NCBI GenBank assembly: GCA_023362775.1
Contig: JALMGJ010000003.1
Location: 79,218,355 to 79,282,354 of the forward strand
Source: Charina bottae
Taxonomy: Eukaryota > Chordata > Lepidosauria > Squamata > Charinaidae
DNA length: 64,000 nucleotides
Direction: 5' to 3'
Part shown: positions 22,331-32,820 of the stretch, in pieces
Numbering within the stretch: the stretch's first letter is position 1
Layout: each line of letters begins with the position of its first letter
Made by a program: the position numbers and the translations under genes
The notes under the pieces: model-generated
What the model was told of the DNA's origin: nothing
Database searches by the model: none
Seen by the model: the letters and a program-made list of their open reading frames with translations, nothing else

Positions 22331-22654
22331 CCGCCAGGCTGCGTTTGTGCATCTCGGCCCGCCTCTCCACAACCTTCTTTGCCACGCACTGATAGACGGG
22401 AGGTCTTCCTTTTCCGGGCTGCCTCCGAAAATGGGACAAAACTGAGATTTTTTTCAAAAAGACGGTACAGTTCAAAAATGTTAAAATAACAGGACTGTCC
22501 CGTTGAAAATGGGACGTATGGTCAGCCTATCTATGGTATGTAGTTGATACAGCAATGGCTCCCACTCCTTTAGGCCAATCAGTCTACTTGAAATTTTCAG
22601 AGTTGTTACACGTGAGCTCACAATATAGCTGCCATAATGGGCATATCCAATTTT

Positions 22655-22728
22655 TTTTAAAAAATCCATTTACAAAAGTGAAACTAATGAAACCTCATTA
22701 GTTTCACTTTTGCAAATGGATTTTTAAA
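22655..22728. repeat. Short near-perfect palindrome (hairpin), MITE-like
   Basis: An arm at about 22657-22690 is followed by a 4-base spacer (aacc, 22691-22694) and its reverse complement at 22695-22728. The arms contain aaaagtgaaactaatga and tcattagtttcactttt, with one mismatch (t/c) and one length difference in an A run. Its size and structure resemble minimal mariner-type palindromes such as human MADE1, from which some microRNAs derive. Family identity is inferred. Confidence 0.75.
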
Positions 22729-22755
22729 AACAGGATCTATCAATCATCTACAGTA

Positions 22756-22759
22756 TATC

Positions 22760-22799
<40 letters not shown>

Positions 22800-22800
22800 G
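22756..22800. repeat. (TATC)n microsatellite
   Basis: About eleven ATCT/TATC units, nearly perfect. Confidence 0.95.
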
Positions 22801-24564
22801 AACATATTTTTTTTTAATCTATACATTATTAAACATTATTTCTTTATACATTATTCCTTGATCTATATGATTAGTAAACATTATTTTTCTTTCGAAGTGT
22901 CCATCTCAAAAATGGGAAAAGTTTAAATATTAGAAAACAGTAAGGTTTCAGTTTGTGTAGGTTAAAAAAGTGCAAATCATACCTATTCCTAATTAAGCAG
23001 ATGTTTGGACAAGTTTCCTGCAACTTGCTTTTCCAGTTCATCATGAGTTTAATGCAAGAAGAAATAGTGTGGTCTTGCTGATTGCCTGGTTAGATATATG
23101 GAGGGGGTAGTCCACTGTTGTTGGATGTGTTTCATGAATGGGTAGATGAGGTGGACTGGATGGAGAACTGTGGAAACACAGACAATGAAGAAATGTCCAA
23201 GGGCCAGGAAACAGCGCACATTGAGGAATTGGTGGCTTATTGCTTTAGTTCTTCTTTCCTGGAAAATGAAGTTGCAAAAAACATTCCTTGGTTTTGTGAA
23301 CAAATTATTTTACTGAGGGAGGAATATCCCTGATTTAAAGTATAAAGTTACTAGCGGTAGAGTTGTGCCTTCTTCTATACAGTTTACAGCAGATGGTGTC
23401 ACCTAAGTTCTCTAAATAGCACAATAGAATGGGGTCAAGAGAGAAATTTCTTTCAACTAGAAGTGCTTCAATGAGAATCAATTTCTTCTGTTGCCTATGT
23501 TGTAGCACATTTGACCAGATCTTTGCACCATGCAAGGTATTTTAGTGGGTCAGCTACATTACTTTTGCCCCTAAGAAATATATTCATGAGTGAATATCTC
23601 AGCGGTAACAGCAATTCAAAATGTAACATTCAAGACATAAAAGGATAGGTATCAGAGGGAAAGTTCTATTGCTTTGCTGCCATTAGGGATTGCCAAGTCA
23701 GCTTTCTATACTTTTACCTATAATTCCATTTCATGTATATATTTACATGTACATATTCTTTTTAAAAAGCACAATAAAATATGCATTTAAAATATATTTT
23801 AAAACAGATTAAAATTCATATTTTGTTTCAAAGGCCTAAAATGCCACTTTCTTTTAAAGTATATCTTCCTCATAATCACAAAAACCTGGAGCCTTAAAAA
23901 CCTCTTATAAAGTATGGTTTCATAAAGGAAACAAAAGCATTTATTTTTCAAATACACAAGTGTTTTCCTTAGCTTGCAACACATATAAAGGTACAGAGAA
24001 CAAAAAAAAAAAAAGTAGATAAACATTGAGGTCAAAGGACCATGAAATGTAAAAGCTTGATGTTTCTATGAATCAAATTTTTTACCAGGACAATATAATA
24101 AGAATATCAAGGATGTTACTTTCCTTAAAATAAATTTCATGTATAAAAGGTTATTCTCCCATTATGGATGTTTTTAGAGCCCTTTTAAGGCATTAATAGG
24201 ACAAACGGATTGAAAGTATTCTCTCCAACTGCCAAGGTCCTTTATGCAAGTCCACCCAACTCAGGGCCAGACCTGCCATTCTGAGTGGTGTGTAGAAATG
24301 AGTCTGTCAATTTATGTTTCTCTTAGTTTCTCATTTTTGTGAAAATGTCATATCCTGTTTGTCAACCTTGAAGATTCTTTATATACAGTATGATGCAGAT
24401 TTCTCCTAACAAATATATTTTTGCTTGCAACTTTGCAAATTGCACTTTCGGCAGACAACTTTCCCTAGTTTAGATGCACCTTTATACATTGTATTTATGA
24501 ATATGTATGCTCTTTACCCTAAAAGGGAATAGAATGATGGGTATGCATATATGAATACATATAT
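22801..24564. other. Unassigned AT-rich sequence
   Basis: No gene or repeat family is recognised. Short open frames (for example 23118-23333) have no domain features. Confidence 0.5.
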
Positions 24565-25378
24565 ATGGGAGTTGATCATCGAGGAGGGGGCAGACCTGGC
24601 GTGCATTACCAAGACCTGGATGGACCCTGAAGGGGGGGGGGTGCCCCTTTCGGAAATGTGCCCACCTGGGTTTATGGTATGGCATCAGCCGAGACCCCAG
24701 GGCAGTGGAGGAGGGGTGGCTGTTGTCATCCGGTAGTCTCTGTTGGCCTTCAGGGGCACTGCTCCACAAGTGGCCGGTTGCGAGGCCCTGTTTTTCAAGT
24801 TGGGTTTCTGAGAGCAGTTGGGAGTGTTGGTACTGTACCAGCCTCCCTGCTGCGTAGCTTTAAAGCCCTACATGGCATGGGTCCAGGTTACCTGAGGGAC
24901 CGCCTCACCACCGTTACATAGACCCATCCCACCCGGTCAGGCAGAGAGGGCATGTTACGGACGCTGTCCATGAGGGATTGCTAATTGGCAGGGTCCAGGA
25001 GGAGGGCCTTCTCTGCCGTGGCACCCGCCCTTTGGAATAAGTTACACCTGGAGGTAAGACAGGCCCCCACTCTCCTGGCCTTCAGGAAGGGGGTTAAAAC
25101 CTGGTTATGCCATCTTGCTTGTGGTGGGAGGGGGGATCGCCATTCATGGAGGTGGTTGGCACCATGATGGTGCCAACGATAAGACCTTGATTTGTCATCT
25201 ATTTATATATTTATATACTTGTATTTTTACATTTATATTATATTTAGATATATTTATATTTATATGTATATTGCATCATTTTAGTGATATGTTATTTTTA
25301 TTATATGTAAACCACCCAGAGTCGTTGTATATGAGTTGGGTGGTGGAGAAGTTGAATAAATAAATAAATAAATAAGTT
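24565..25378 (+). mobile_element. L2-clade LINE with large internal deletion
   Basis: The first part (24565-24735) encodes an endonuclease-domain segment, DLACITKTWMDPEGGG and GSGGGVAVVIR. From about 24855 the sequence jumps to the ORF2 C-terminus (FKALHGMGPGYLRDRL) and SRRRAFSAVAPALWN at about 24990-25035. It then runs to the 3' tail cacccagagtcgttgtatat (about 25313-25332) and (AAAT)n to 25375. The whole reverse transcriptase is missing. Either internal deletion or template switching could explain this. Confidence 0.85.
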
Positions 25379-26600
25379 TTATATAGACTTTTGCCCTAAT
25401 ATACTTTTTTATTGCTAGCAACTGCATTGCATAATTTGGAGAATTTCAAATGATAACTAAGTTTTAGTTGATGCGTTGGTTTAGAATGCCACACCGGATC
25501 AGTTTGCATTCAGTTCTGAACTAAATGCATTTCTCTTCATCTCTAGATGCAAGGTCTGAACACAAGTAGTAATTTCTTCACAAATTTGGAGCCTAATAAA
25601 GCAGTGCCCACGGAGGTGAGGAAAGTTTTGCCGTTATTCAGATGAGTGGAAGCAGAACTCCCTTGCTGCTCAGAGTGGCAGAGGCTGAGGTACTGGATAG
25701 GCTGCAGAGAATGGTGAAGAGGTGGCTAGCACGCACAGCCCCCTCACCCTACATCGTTTGGAATCTATCGTGAATAAAGCTTGTGGCTGCAATTTTGTAT
25801 CTAAAACATGCATGCTTGCAGCTGTCTAGGATTAAGTTAGATGTTACTTCTCTAAGGTACCCCAAAGGATAATAAAACCAATAGACTTGCATAATCCCAA
25901 AATAGGGGGAAAAAGATATTAGGAATAAATAAATTTTCCCTGCTACCTATATTTATTATCACTATCCTTAGGAAGAAAACTTTTCCTATAGTTTAATGTA
26001 GCAGCTGGTTACAAAGAGGAAAAGACTCCTAGGCCTTTTAAAATTATGTGAAAAGGTGTCAATAGATAAAGTTGATATCACCCCTTCGTGACAGTCTTAA
26101 TCACCCCAATCCCTTTTCTTACAGGGCAGTCCTATTCAATACTAAGTTCCACTGAGTCCAATGGGCTCTCTTGTAAATGGTACAGGATAGGCATAGTCTT
26201 CAACTTGACTATTAAAGAAATTGGTAGAAGCTTTATCATTTTTTCACCTTATCACCTAATGCAGAAAAGAAAGAATGTAAACTAAACAGGACTAAGAAAG
26301 AATGAAAAAGAAATCCTTCAGATTTGGGAAAAAACAACAAACCCATGTTTTCCCTCTTTTAGAGATTTCATTTCAGATTCATGCTGTTCCTCCCCACAGC
26401 CACCTCCTTCTTAGACAAGCAGTTCAGTTGGAGTCCAGAATGGCTAAATCAGCATGGAATCATTCACATAGGAAAAAATAAAATGGTTATATATTTTCCT
26501 TCTTTGTATTTTTCAGGAAAAAGAGCTAAATCTGCATGATGGACTTACACTAAGGCACTGTGGGACTGAAATGGGACTGTTTCCAGACAGAAACCCCAAA
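25379..26600. other. Unassigned sequence with one MITE-like fragment
   Basis: Only the stretch 26124-26200 is recognisable (separate entry). The rest shows no gene or repeat family. Confidence 0.5.
26124..26200. repeat. Fragment of a ubiquitous sauropsid interspersed repeat
   Basis: The segment gggcagtcctattcaatact, with ccactgagtccaatgggctc and tacaggatagg, resembles a very common sauropsid hairpin-type repeat. That repeat pairs 'aatcctat' ends around a 'ttgagttcaatggg' core. The class is uncertain. A second piece is at 43318-43362. Confidence 0.45.
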
Positions 26601-26605
26601 TGAAA

Positions 26606-26700
26606 CAAGGAAGGAAGGAAGGAAGGAAGGAAGGAAGGAAGGAAGGAAGGAAGGAAGGAAGGAAGGAAGGAAGGAAGGAAGGAAGGAAGGAAGGAAGGAT
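26606..26700. repeat. (GGAA)n microsatellite
   Basis: About twenty-three perfect GGAA units, ending in ggatgg. Translations across it in three frames give KEGR or PSFL repeats and are artefacts. Confidence 0.97.
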
Positions 26701-26704
26701 GGAT

Positions 26705-27344
26705 TCTGGGACATAAGCTTCCTTCTTGCACTATATACTAGCATCTGCATGCTTGAGGTAAAAGGATTCATGTCAGATAAGGCTTACTAAATTAATTATT
26801 TAACTCTGCTGAGTGTGATATGTTTGTGCAGTACAGAGTGATGTGTCCTACTGAGTCAAAGTAATTACACTCTCCTGCCTAAAGCTGTGTTGATAGAATT
26901 AAATGCAGAATAGCAAGCCAAGCATGGTGACCCCATTCCACCCCAAGTTAATATGCTTGGGCTCTAGACTGCTCCTTCTGGCATACTTAGCCTGGCCATC
27001 ATACAAAATGTTTTCTGCTAGACATGATGGCACTCTGGACAACTACTGTAGACTCATTGAGGCTTGTGTGTTCCGGAGGTGTTATTTAAAAAGCAGGTGT
27101 TATTATAACTTTTTAGAACGTACTGTAGGTAGGAAATATTTGCTTGTCCAGTAGAATCACCTTTTTAGTTTGGTTTCTTTGGATGGCCAAAAAAAAAAAA
27201 AAATGGGGGGGGGAGCATGGCAGTGATTAAATGATATCATCAGAAGGCTCATGCTGCAATTTTTAGGGTTTTTTTCTCCCAATATTGAGGAAAAAGAGTT
27301 GGAAGGAATATGTAAAATAAGTTTGTTATGCCTACCAGAGTCTT
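26705..27344. other. Unassigned sequence
   Basis: No gene or repeat family is recognised. A poly-A run next to a G run is at about 27188-27213. Confidence 0.5.
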
Positions 27345-27446
27345 AGTTATTTAATTTTATGCTTCTGTTCTGCTCCAATCATGACCCTGAGTGGCTTACA
27401 GACCTCCAAACAGTGATAGGATTTAAAACCAAATACAGCAGAAATT

Positions 27447-27554
27447 GATGTCTGTTGTGGGTCTTCCAGGCTGTGTGGCCGTGTTCTGGAAGTTGTGGTT
27501 CCTAACGTTCCACAACAGCCATCGAACTCCGGCCGTGAAAGCCTTCGACAATAC
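27447..27554. mobile_element. Penelope-like element, 108-bp inverted-terminus insertion
   Basis: The 12-bp duplication acagcagaaatt flanks it (27435-27446 and 27555-27566). The first part is the reverse complement of a PLE 3' region (ttgtggttcctaacgtt, matching 12194-12211 in reverse). The second part, ccacaacagccatcgaactc to ccttcgacaatac, is in forward orientation. The two pieces join head to head near 27508. This partly inverted structure is a known outcome of PLE insertion. Confidence 0.82.
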
Positions 27555-28460
27555 ACAGCAGAAATTATCTGTAAATTATGGCTAAGGAAAATCCATAACA
27601 CATATAAGCATTCACCCTTCAAGGTTGGGACTTGTCTGATTTCCAGGGGGCTGCTTTTCTAGAGAGGGGAGGAAGCACTAGGAAGGGCTGATCCAGCTAA
27701 CATTCTTTAAGGGTCAGGATAGCCATCTTTTCCAGATCTTAAAGGATGGCAGAGACTATTAAGAGAAGGCAGTCCCATAGATATCAAATCCTGAATCATG
27801 AAAGATGTTGGCAATGACCAACATTTGGAACTGCACTCAGAAACTTGACTTTCTGCCAGCAAATGATCTCTAGCAGTGGCTTCATATAGATGTTAAAGAA
27901 TCAATCCTCATGGAACTGCACAACAGAGGGCCCTAAGTCTCTACTTCTCACCACCTACAACTATTGACTTCCAACCTTTGCAGACAGTCCAGAAGGATAC
28001 CTTGATTTATGGTAACATTGATGATTAAGAGAACAAGCAGAACCAGGAGGTTCAGAGTTCCCCTGCCCTGGTCCCATCACAGGTCATCCACAACAGTGAT
28101 TAATATGGATTCAATTCCATACCTGGGCCTGTATACTGTAGAAAAGGTCCAGATAATATTTGCCCTCCAGAGCTTTCTGAAATTTTCTCAACAACTTTCC
28201 CTGAAAAAGAAAGTTTGAGATTGGCCAGGAGCTATCAAGGATTGTGCGGTTCAGCAATGGCTTCTTGAGGATGAAGTGCAGCCCCCCCCCCCCAATCCAA
28301 GGATTAATTCAGTACTGCCCAAGCCCAGCCTCCTGTAGCCTTCATGAGGTTTTCACCAACCAAAAAGGGCATGGATCCAAGATGCAGGTGGCAGAGCCGG
28401 TACCATAGAGAACTCTGTCCACATTGCCAGGACCAGCAGGTTCAGACTCATCCCAGATAA

Positions 28461-28748
28461 ATCCCAGATAAATCAAACAACACAATAGACCCTAATCAAG
28501 GAACTATTAACTCAATCAACCAAGCAGCAAACAACAACCCAATCAAAGTACTACCAAGGAGAGTACAACACCCCCACCAACACAAGCAGGACAAGCCAGG
28601 GTATATAAACAGACAGCAAGTTCCACTCCCTTTTCGCACTGAAGATGCTGCCTAGCCTGGCAATGAAACGTCTGCATGAAAACAACAAGGCTCAGAGAGC
28701 ACCAAAGACTCCCCAGTTCAACCCTGAGCTACAAATATTCTCTTCGAT
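28461..28748 (+). mobile_element. Penelope-like element 3' fragment (second PLE family)
   Basis: The insertion is bounded by tcatcccagataa at 28448-28460 and 28749-28761, with an extra partial copy of the duplication at 28461-28471. It contains an A/C-rich stretch, then gggtatataaacagacagca (about 28598-28617). The terminal block follows: actgaagatgctgcctagcc, caatgaaacgtctgcatgaa, and an end caaatattctcttcgatt. The same terminal block appears at 57345-57462. Confidence 0.82.
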
Positions 28749-29245
28749 TCATCCCAGATAACTTTGCAAGATGATCTCACTAGGATCTGCCCAGCTAGCA
28801 TTCTGTTCAGAGCAGATCTCTTCCTCTTTTTTAGTTTTATAGGCTGCCAAATCCAAACTAGGCCTCCTACATGAGTATTGATGAGCTGGCTATGAACTCC
28901 TGAACTGCCTCTGCCTGCTGCCCCAGAGAAGCCAAGTACAATCAGCCTGGGGAACTCCACCATGAGCCCATAAGCTCTTCCAGGAACATTGTTGTGCAGC
29001 AGAGGGGATGGTACACAACAGTAATTCCAGCTTGTCCCTACAGCCCCACTTTGGGAACAAGATACTACATCCAGTTACCTATGGAGAAGTGCCTCAGAGT
29101 ATTACAAGACAATTGCCACCTCACCTCCTCTGCCCTGGGATTGCAGCTGATGTTGAACCCAAAATCTGGATAGGTATACTTCCAAGAAGATTATACCCAC
29201 CCATCCAAGTCTTGGTGACACAAGCCTTATAACCACCCCAAATAG

Positions 29246-30347
29246 AAGGGGGTACTCTTTTGTTAGTTCTCTCCACATTGCAAAATGTGATTAATTTATC
29301 ATAGTGACTTCAAATTAGCTAGGCCATGTGATTGGGGCAGGAGGATGCCTTATCTTGTAGGGATTCTCAGGCCATGGAAACTGTTAGTTACAAAGAAATT
29401 TCCCAGAAACCCTGATCAAGAAGCAAAGCTCTAGTTATAGAAAAATGGCTGTGTTTGTGTGAACATTTGTTCCACTTAGTCTGCCATCAACTTCTCATTG
29501 AACCCTAGGGTTCTGCAGGACCTAGTTTGAAAAATCCTGCTCTATTGAACAATCTAATGGATGTAAGGCTGTCCTGCTGCTTTTTGCCTTTGAAACCCAC
29601 AATTTCAGGGTATGTCCTAGCAAAAATATTATGTGCAGTTTATCAGTGGCTATGGTGCTTTCCAGGGATATCTGCGATTTCTCCCAATGGAGTTCCTCTT
29701 TGCTGTCTTATCTTACTCACTGGAAAGCTGCCCAAGGAAGTGATGTATATGGTTCATTGTCAGAAGATGGTGGGAACTGCTTCTCCAACCTTGCCCGTAA
29801 TTAGGGCAGAGATGAGAATGAGCTGACTACTGAAAGATTGCTTTCATAGTGATTATATGAGTGTACCTATTTGTCACCCACATGCTCTCCATCAGACATG
29901 AATTACTGGCTCTATCAAGTGATGGAAAAACTGGGTTAATCCTGGAGGAGGGAATAAATTTTAGACTGGGCTAGATCCTTCATGGGGAAAAAAAGAATTC
30001 AGGGAAGAGACAGAGCTATTCAGCCATTCAAACTGTCTGGAACACAATTGGGAAAAAGTTGCTTTTTCATCCATCATAGTAGCACAACCTTTTATAGCTT
30101 CCAGTCTTCCCCCAGTGTGAGGCTCAAGGGCAACAGATGAAACAATTTATCAGTGTTTGGTGGATCAGATGGAAGGGAGACTAAAGAAGGAAGGGAATAT
30201 CACAGGGGGGAGAGCGGCAAAGATATCACCAGCCATACTAAGCCCCTGTATATGTTTGTGTTGAACTGATGGATACTTGGAACTCCCAGAAAATAACAGG
30301 GATATCCAGGAATCATGAATAGCTTACAGAGACCTATCCATAAATGG
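29246..30347. other. Unassigned sequence
   Basis: No gene or repeat family is recognised. The 99-codon frame at 29527-29826 has no domain features. Confidence 0.5.
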
Positions 30348-30684
30348 CATTCTATTAGGCTGACCATATTTCCTTGAGACAAAAACGGGACATTGGGATG
30401 GCAAAAATGAGATGGGGTTAAACTTATGTAATATTCCGTATTCATGAAAAAGTAAGACAATAAAAAAAAGTTTGAAAGAGTTTTTAAGATCCATTTGCTG
30501 GTCCTTAAACAGATTACTATATATATAAAAAGATTTTTGTTTTCATTAAAATGAAAAAGTTTTATTACATGAACATATTGAGCGGCGCGACATGGAGGGT
30601 TCCAGGCAGTTGGCTTGAAGGAACGGTGAGGCAGGATTCAGTTTGGCAAGGTGACAGACGACAGAGAAGTGCAGGGCAACAGAG

Positions 30685-31317
30685 TCAGAAGGCAGGTGGC
30701 ATTGGCAAGGCAGGGAAGGCACAGGAAGGCGGGGTGTGGCGGTGAGCTGGATTGGTGAGGTAGGAGCGGCGGCGGCAGCAGGCAGACAGGGAAGGCACAT
30801 GAAGGCGGGTTGTGGCGGCTGGCTGGATCGGTGAGGCTGGGTCAGGATCGGCGACAGGTAGAGAAGGCGCAGGAAGGCTGGGTACAGCGGAGGAGGGAAG
30901 AGGTTCTATGGTGCCTTCAAGTTCGAGTTCTGCAGAGGCTTCTGCTGGAGGCAAGAGATGAGGCTTGAAGCAGGAGTCTAGTGAATGGTTGTCCCTGGCA
31001 ACCCGTTCCTCCTTTGGATGTCCTTTTAAATTCTTTTCTTCCTGCCATTTTTGGATAGGAACCAACCAGTTCGCTTTCTGCTTGGCACGTCTTGTTGCCC
31101 TTTTTTCCCTGGTGCTGATAGGCGGTAGAGGCTCCACCTTTTGACCACCGCCAATCAGCTGCTTCTGGTTTTCCCGCTGCAGGTTTCCCACTGAATTAAA
31201 CTCTGTTTCAATTTCCCAACCATTGCTGCTGAGCTCCCTCTCCCTCAACTCTGAGTAAGGCTCCATTCTGACATCACCAGTGACACGGTTTTTTAAAAAA
31301 TGGGACAAAATTGCCAT
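30685..31317 (-). CDS. 210-codon open frame of unknown function in hAT copy 2
   Basis: I do not recognise this protein. The N-terminal half (residues 1-110) is charged, with ELREREL, STREKRATRRAKQKANWL and EEKNLKGHPKEERVARD. The second half is Pro/Ser/Ala-rich (VPSLPAPSLPVADPDPASP) and is encoded by GC-rich imperfect repeats. The start codon lies in the transposon's right subterminal region. No zinc finger, DDE or RNase-H-like residues can be seen, so it does not look like a transposase. It could be captured host exon sequence, a remnant of another repeat, or a chance frame kept open by repeats whose length is a multiple of three. Confidence 0.3.
   Translation of the reverse strand: MAILSHFLKNRVTGDVRMEPYSELRERELSSNGWEIETEFNSVGNLQRENQKQLIGGGQKVEPLPPISTREKRATRRAKQKANWLVPIQKWQEEKNLKGHPKEERVARDNHSLDSCFKPHLLPPAEASAELELEGTIEPLPSSAVPSLPAPSLPVADPDPASPIQPAATTRLHVPSLSACCRRRSYLTNPAHRHTPPSCAFPALPMPPAF
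30715..30900. repeat. GC-rich imperfect tandem units in hAT copy 2
   Basis: Three imperfect repeats share gaaggcacaggaaggcgggg / gaaggcacatgaaggcgggt / gaaggcgcaggaaggctggg. They start at about 30716, 30791 and 30863, with spacing of about 72-75 bases. The first two are followed by related gctggat-ggtgagg segments. Confidence 0.7.
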
Positions 31318-31406
31318 TTATATTAAAACGACAGGATGGTCAGGAAATGTGAAAAAAACGGTACTGTCCCATTTAAAACAGTACGTATGGTCAGCCTACA
31401 TTCTGT

Positions 31407-32338
31407 GCATAAATAACATGTTTTTGATGCATCCTTGTAAATTATCTTTCATCACTGAATGCTGGCTGCAACTGCTGCAAGTTCTAGTTTAGTAGCATCT
31501 GTAGCAGGGCTACAGATTTCAAATGCTCAAATTATTCCTTCTGAATTCAGTATCATTTAATGCAGAAATGTTTCCTCAATAACGGATTATGACTAGATCT
31601 TTGAACATTTCTACTTTTTCCTCATTACTGTGTTCTCTGCTTCCACATCTTTCCCTTCAGCAAAACTTTACTCCAAATAAACTTGTTACCCTGAAAAATG
31701 CCCTCAAACTTTTGATTGCTTCCCCCCCTCCAAGCATGCCTATCCTTAACATGCCTTTGTGGTCCTCTGTCCCAATTCTGTAAGGATATTTCTAATATTA
31801 ATGAGCACCATTCCACTTTTCCTAACAATGGGAGAGGAGCTTTCATCCACCTCATCTCATTCTATCAATTTACAGTATATTCCTCAAGGGTCACTTGCCT
31901 TCTCCATTGTTATTTGCAATTTTTCTGATTCCCAAACCTGACATTATTGCTCACTGTGCTATACAGTCACATCCCTATTGCTTACTGCATTGACTACACT
32001 GCTCTCTGAAGTTTAAAACAACATTCTCAGAATTTCAACATTTGATTTCTAGAAATCATTTCCCTATCAGGGAGTTAAGACAGGACTCTTCATATTAAGA
32101 TCCTCCATTTAAAATAAGGCACATTGCATTATCCTTGGACACCAAGCCCTTCATCTTGATTTACTTATTTATAGAAGTTGTATATAAATGTGTTTGTGTG
32201 TGTGCATATGTATGTGTACAGTATGTATACCTTTTGAGACTAAGAAGGCAGGCTTGGAGTTTCATTAAGAACAATCTGCCTTGGAGTTTCCTTCAACCTC
32301 TCACTTTACTCCACATCTAGAATAATATTCATCTCAAT
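31407..32338. other. Unassigned sequence
   Basis: No gene or repeat family is recognised. A short TG-rich run is at about 32188-32225. Confidence 0.5.
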
Positions 32339-32348
32339 CTATAACAAG

Positions 32349-32705
32349 TTGTTCAGTCGTTAAGTCATATCCAACTCTTCGTGACCCCATGGACCATAGC
32401 ATGCCAGGCCTTCCTGTCCTCCACTGTCTCCCAGAGTTTGCTCAAGTTCATGTTCATTGCATCGGTGATGCTATCTTACCATCTCATTTCTGCCGTCCCC
32501 TTCTCCTTTTGCTTTTAGTCTTTCCCAGCATCAGGGTCTTTTCCAGTGAGTCCTCTCTTCGCATTAGCTGGCCAAAATATTTGAGCTTCATCTTCAGTAT
32601 CTGTCCTTCCAATGAGCAGTCAGGGTTGATTTCCTTTAGGATTGACTGATTTGACCTCCTTGCAGTCCAAGGGACTCTTAAGAGTCTTCTCCAGCACCAA
32701 CAGTA
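32349..32705 (-). mobile_element. BovB/RTE LINE 3' fragment (3' subfamily A)
   Basis: The fragment is flanked by the 10-bp duplication ctataacaag (32339-32348 and 32706-32715). Minus-strand translation includes ILKMKLKYFGQ-type and KTLMLGKTKSKR-type C-terminal BovB sequence, and the element ends ...gacttaacgactgaacaact. It matches the copy ending at 8640 in the segment before the terminus, and so differs from the subfamily at 50226-53445. It is 5'-truncated at about 357 bases. Confidence 0.9.
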
Positions 32706-32729
32706 CTATAACAAGAGTATTGGTCTAAA

Positions 32730-32730
<1 letters not shown>

Positions 32731-32819
<89 letters not shown>
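32731..32819. repeat. (TGTC)n(TATC)n compound microsatellite
   Basis: About twelve TGTC units are followed by about ten TATC units. The array directly abuts the 3' side of the L2 ORF2 frame at 32820, replacing the L2 tail. Confidence 0.96.

Positions 32820-32820
<1 letters not shown>

Larger units (their letters stand above)
20616..22529. mobile_element. hAT-like DNA transposon, TAGGCTGACCAT family, copy 1 (1.9 kb)
   Basis: The left end reads taggctgaccatatttcatt and the right end gacgtatggtcagccta, forming inverted termini. The 8-bp duplication tctatggt lies at 20608-20615 and 22530-22537; 8 bp is diagnostic of hAT-type transposition. Subterminal gggac/gtccc motifs recur near both ends and could be transposase-binding sites. 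No transposase frame is present, so the element is non-autonomous. Inside are a second hAT fragment (20667-20917), a segment shared with copy 2 (about 20918-20995) and a GC-rich inverted-repeat cargo (21766-22330). Confidence 0.85.
27345..29245 (-). mobile_element. Old, degraded L2-clade LINE with two Penelope insertions
   Basis: On the minus strand the order is: endonuclease region at about 29240-28990 (CVTKTWMGGYNLL), then RT fragments around 28350-27740, then a 3' tail around 27430-27345 (ccctgagtggcttacagacc). The RT part aligns by eye with the better copy: gagatcatccataagcgtga there corresponds to caggtcatccacaacagtga here (28078-28097). Treating all pieces as one element is an inference. 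Two PLE pieces (27447-27554 and 28461-28748) sit in it and have their own target duplications. Divergence is high, so this is among the oldest recognisable elements here. Confidence 0.65.
30356..31398. mobile_element. hAT-like DNA transposon, TAGGCTGACCAT family, copy 2 (1.04 kb)
   Basis: The termini taggctgaccatatttcctt and gtacgtatggtcagccta match copy 1 at 20616-22529. The flanks cattctat (30348-30355) and cattctgt (31399-31406) are an 8-bp duplication with one mismatch. The first 230 bases include the block shared with copy 1 (ccttaaacagattact to aacatattgag, about 30498-30583). After that the two copies differ entirely until the right end. Copy 2 carries a GC-rich segment with imperfect tandem units and a 210-codon minus-strand frame. 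Confidence 0.83.

Noticed and set aside
21690..22489. Cluster of long GC-rich open frames in the hAT cargo
   Set aside because: All frames on both strands are open because of high GC and repeats. They overlap each other, contain simple-sequence stretches and end at repeat borders.
26513..26790. Proline/serine- and lysine/glycine-rich open frames
   Set aside because: Direct translation of the (GGAA)n microsatellite.
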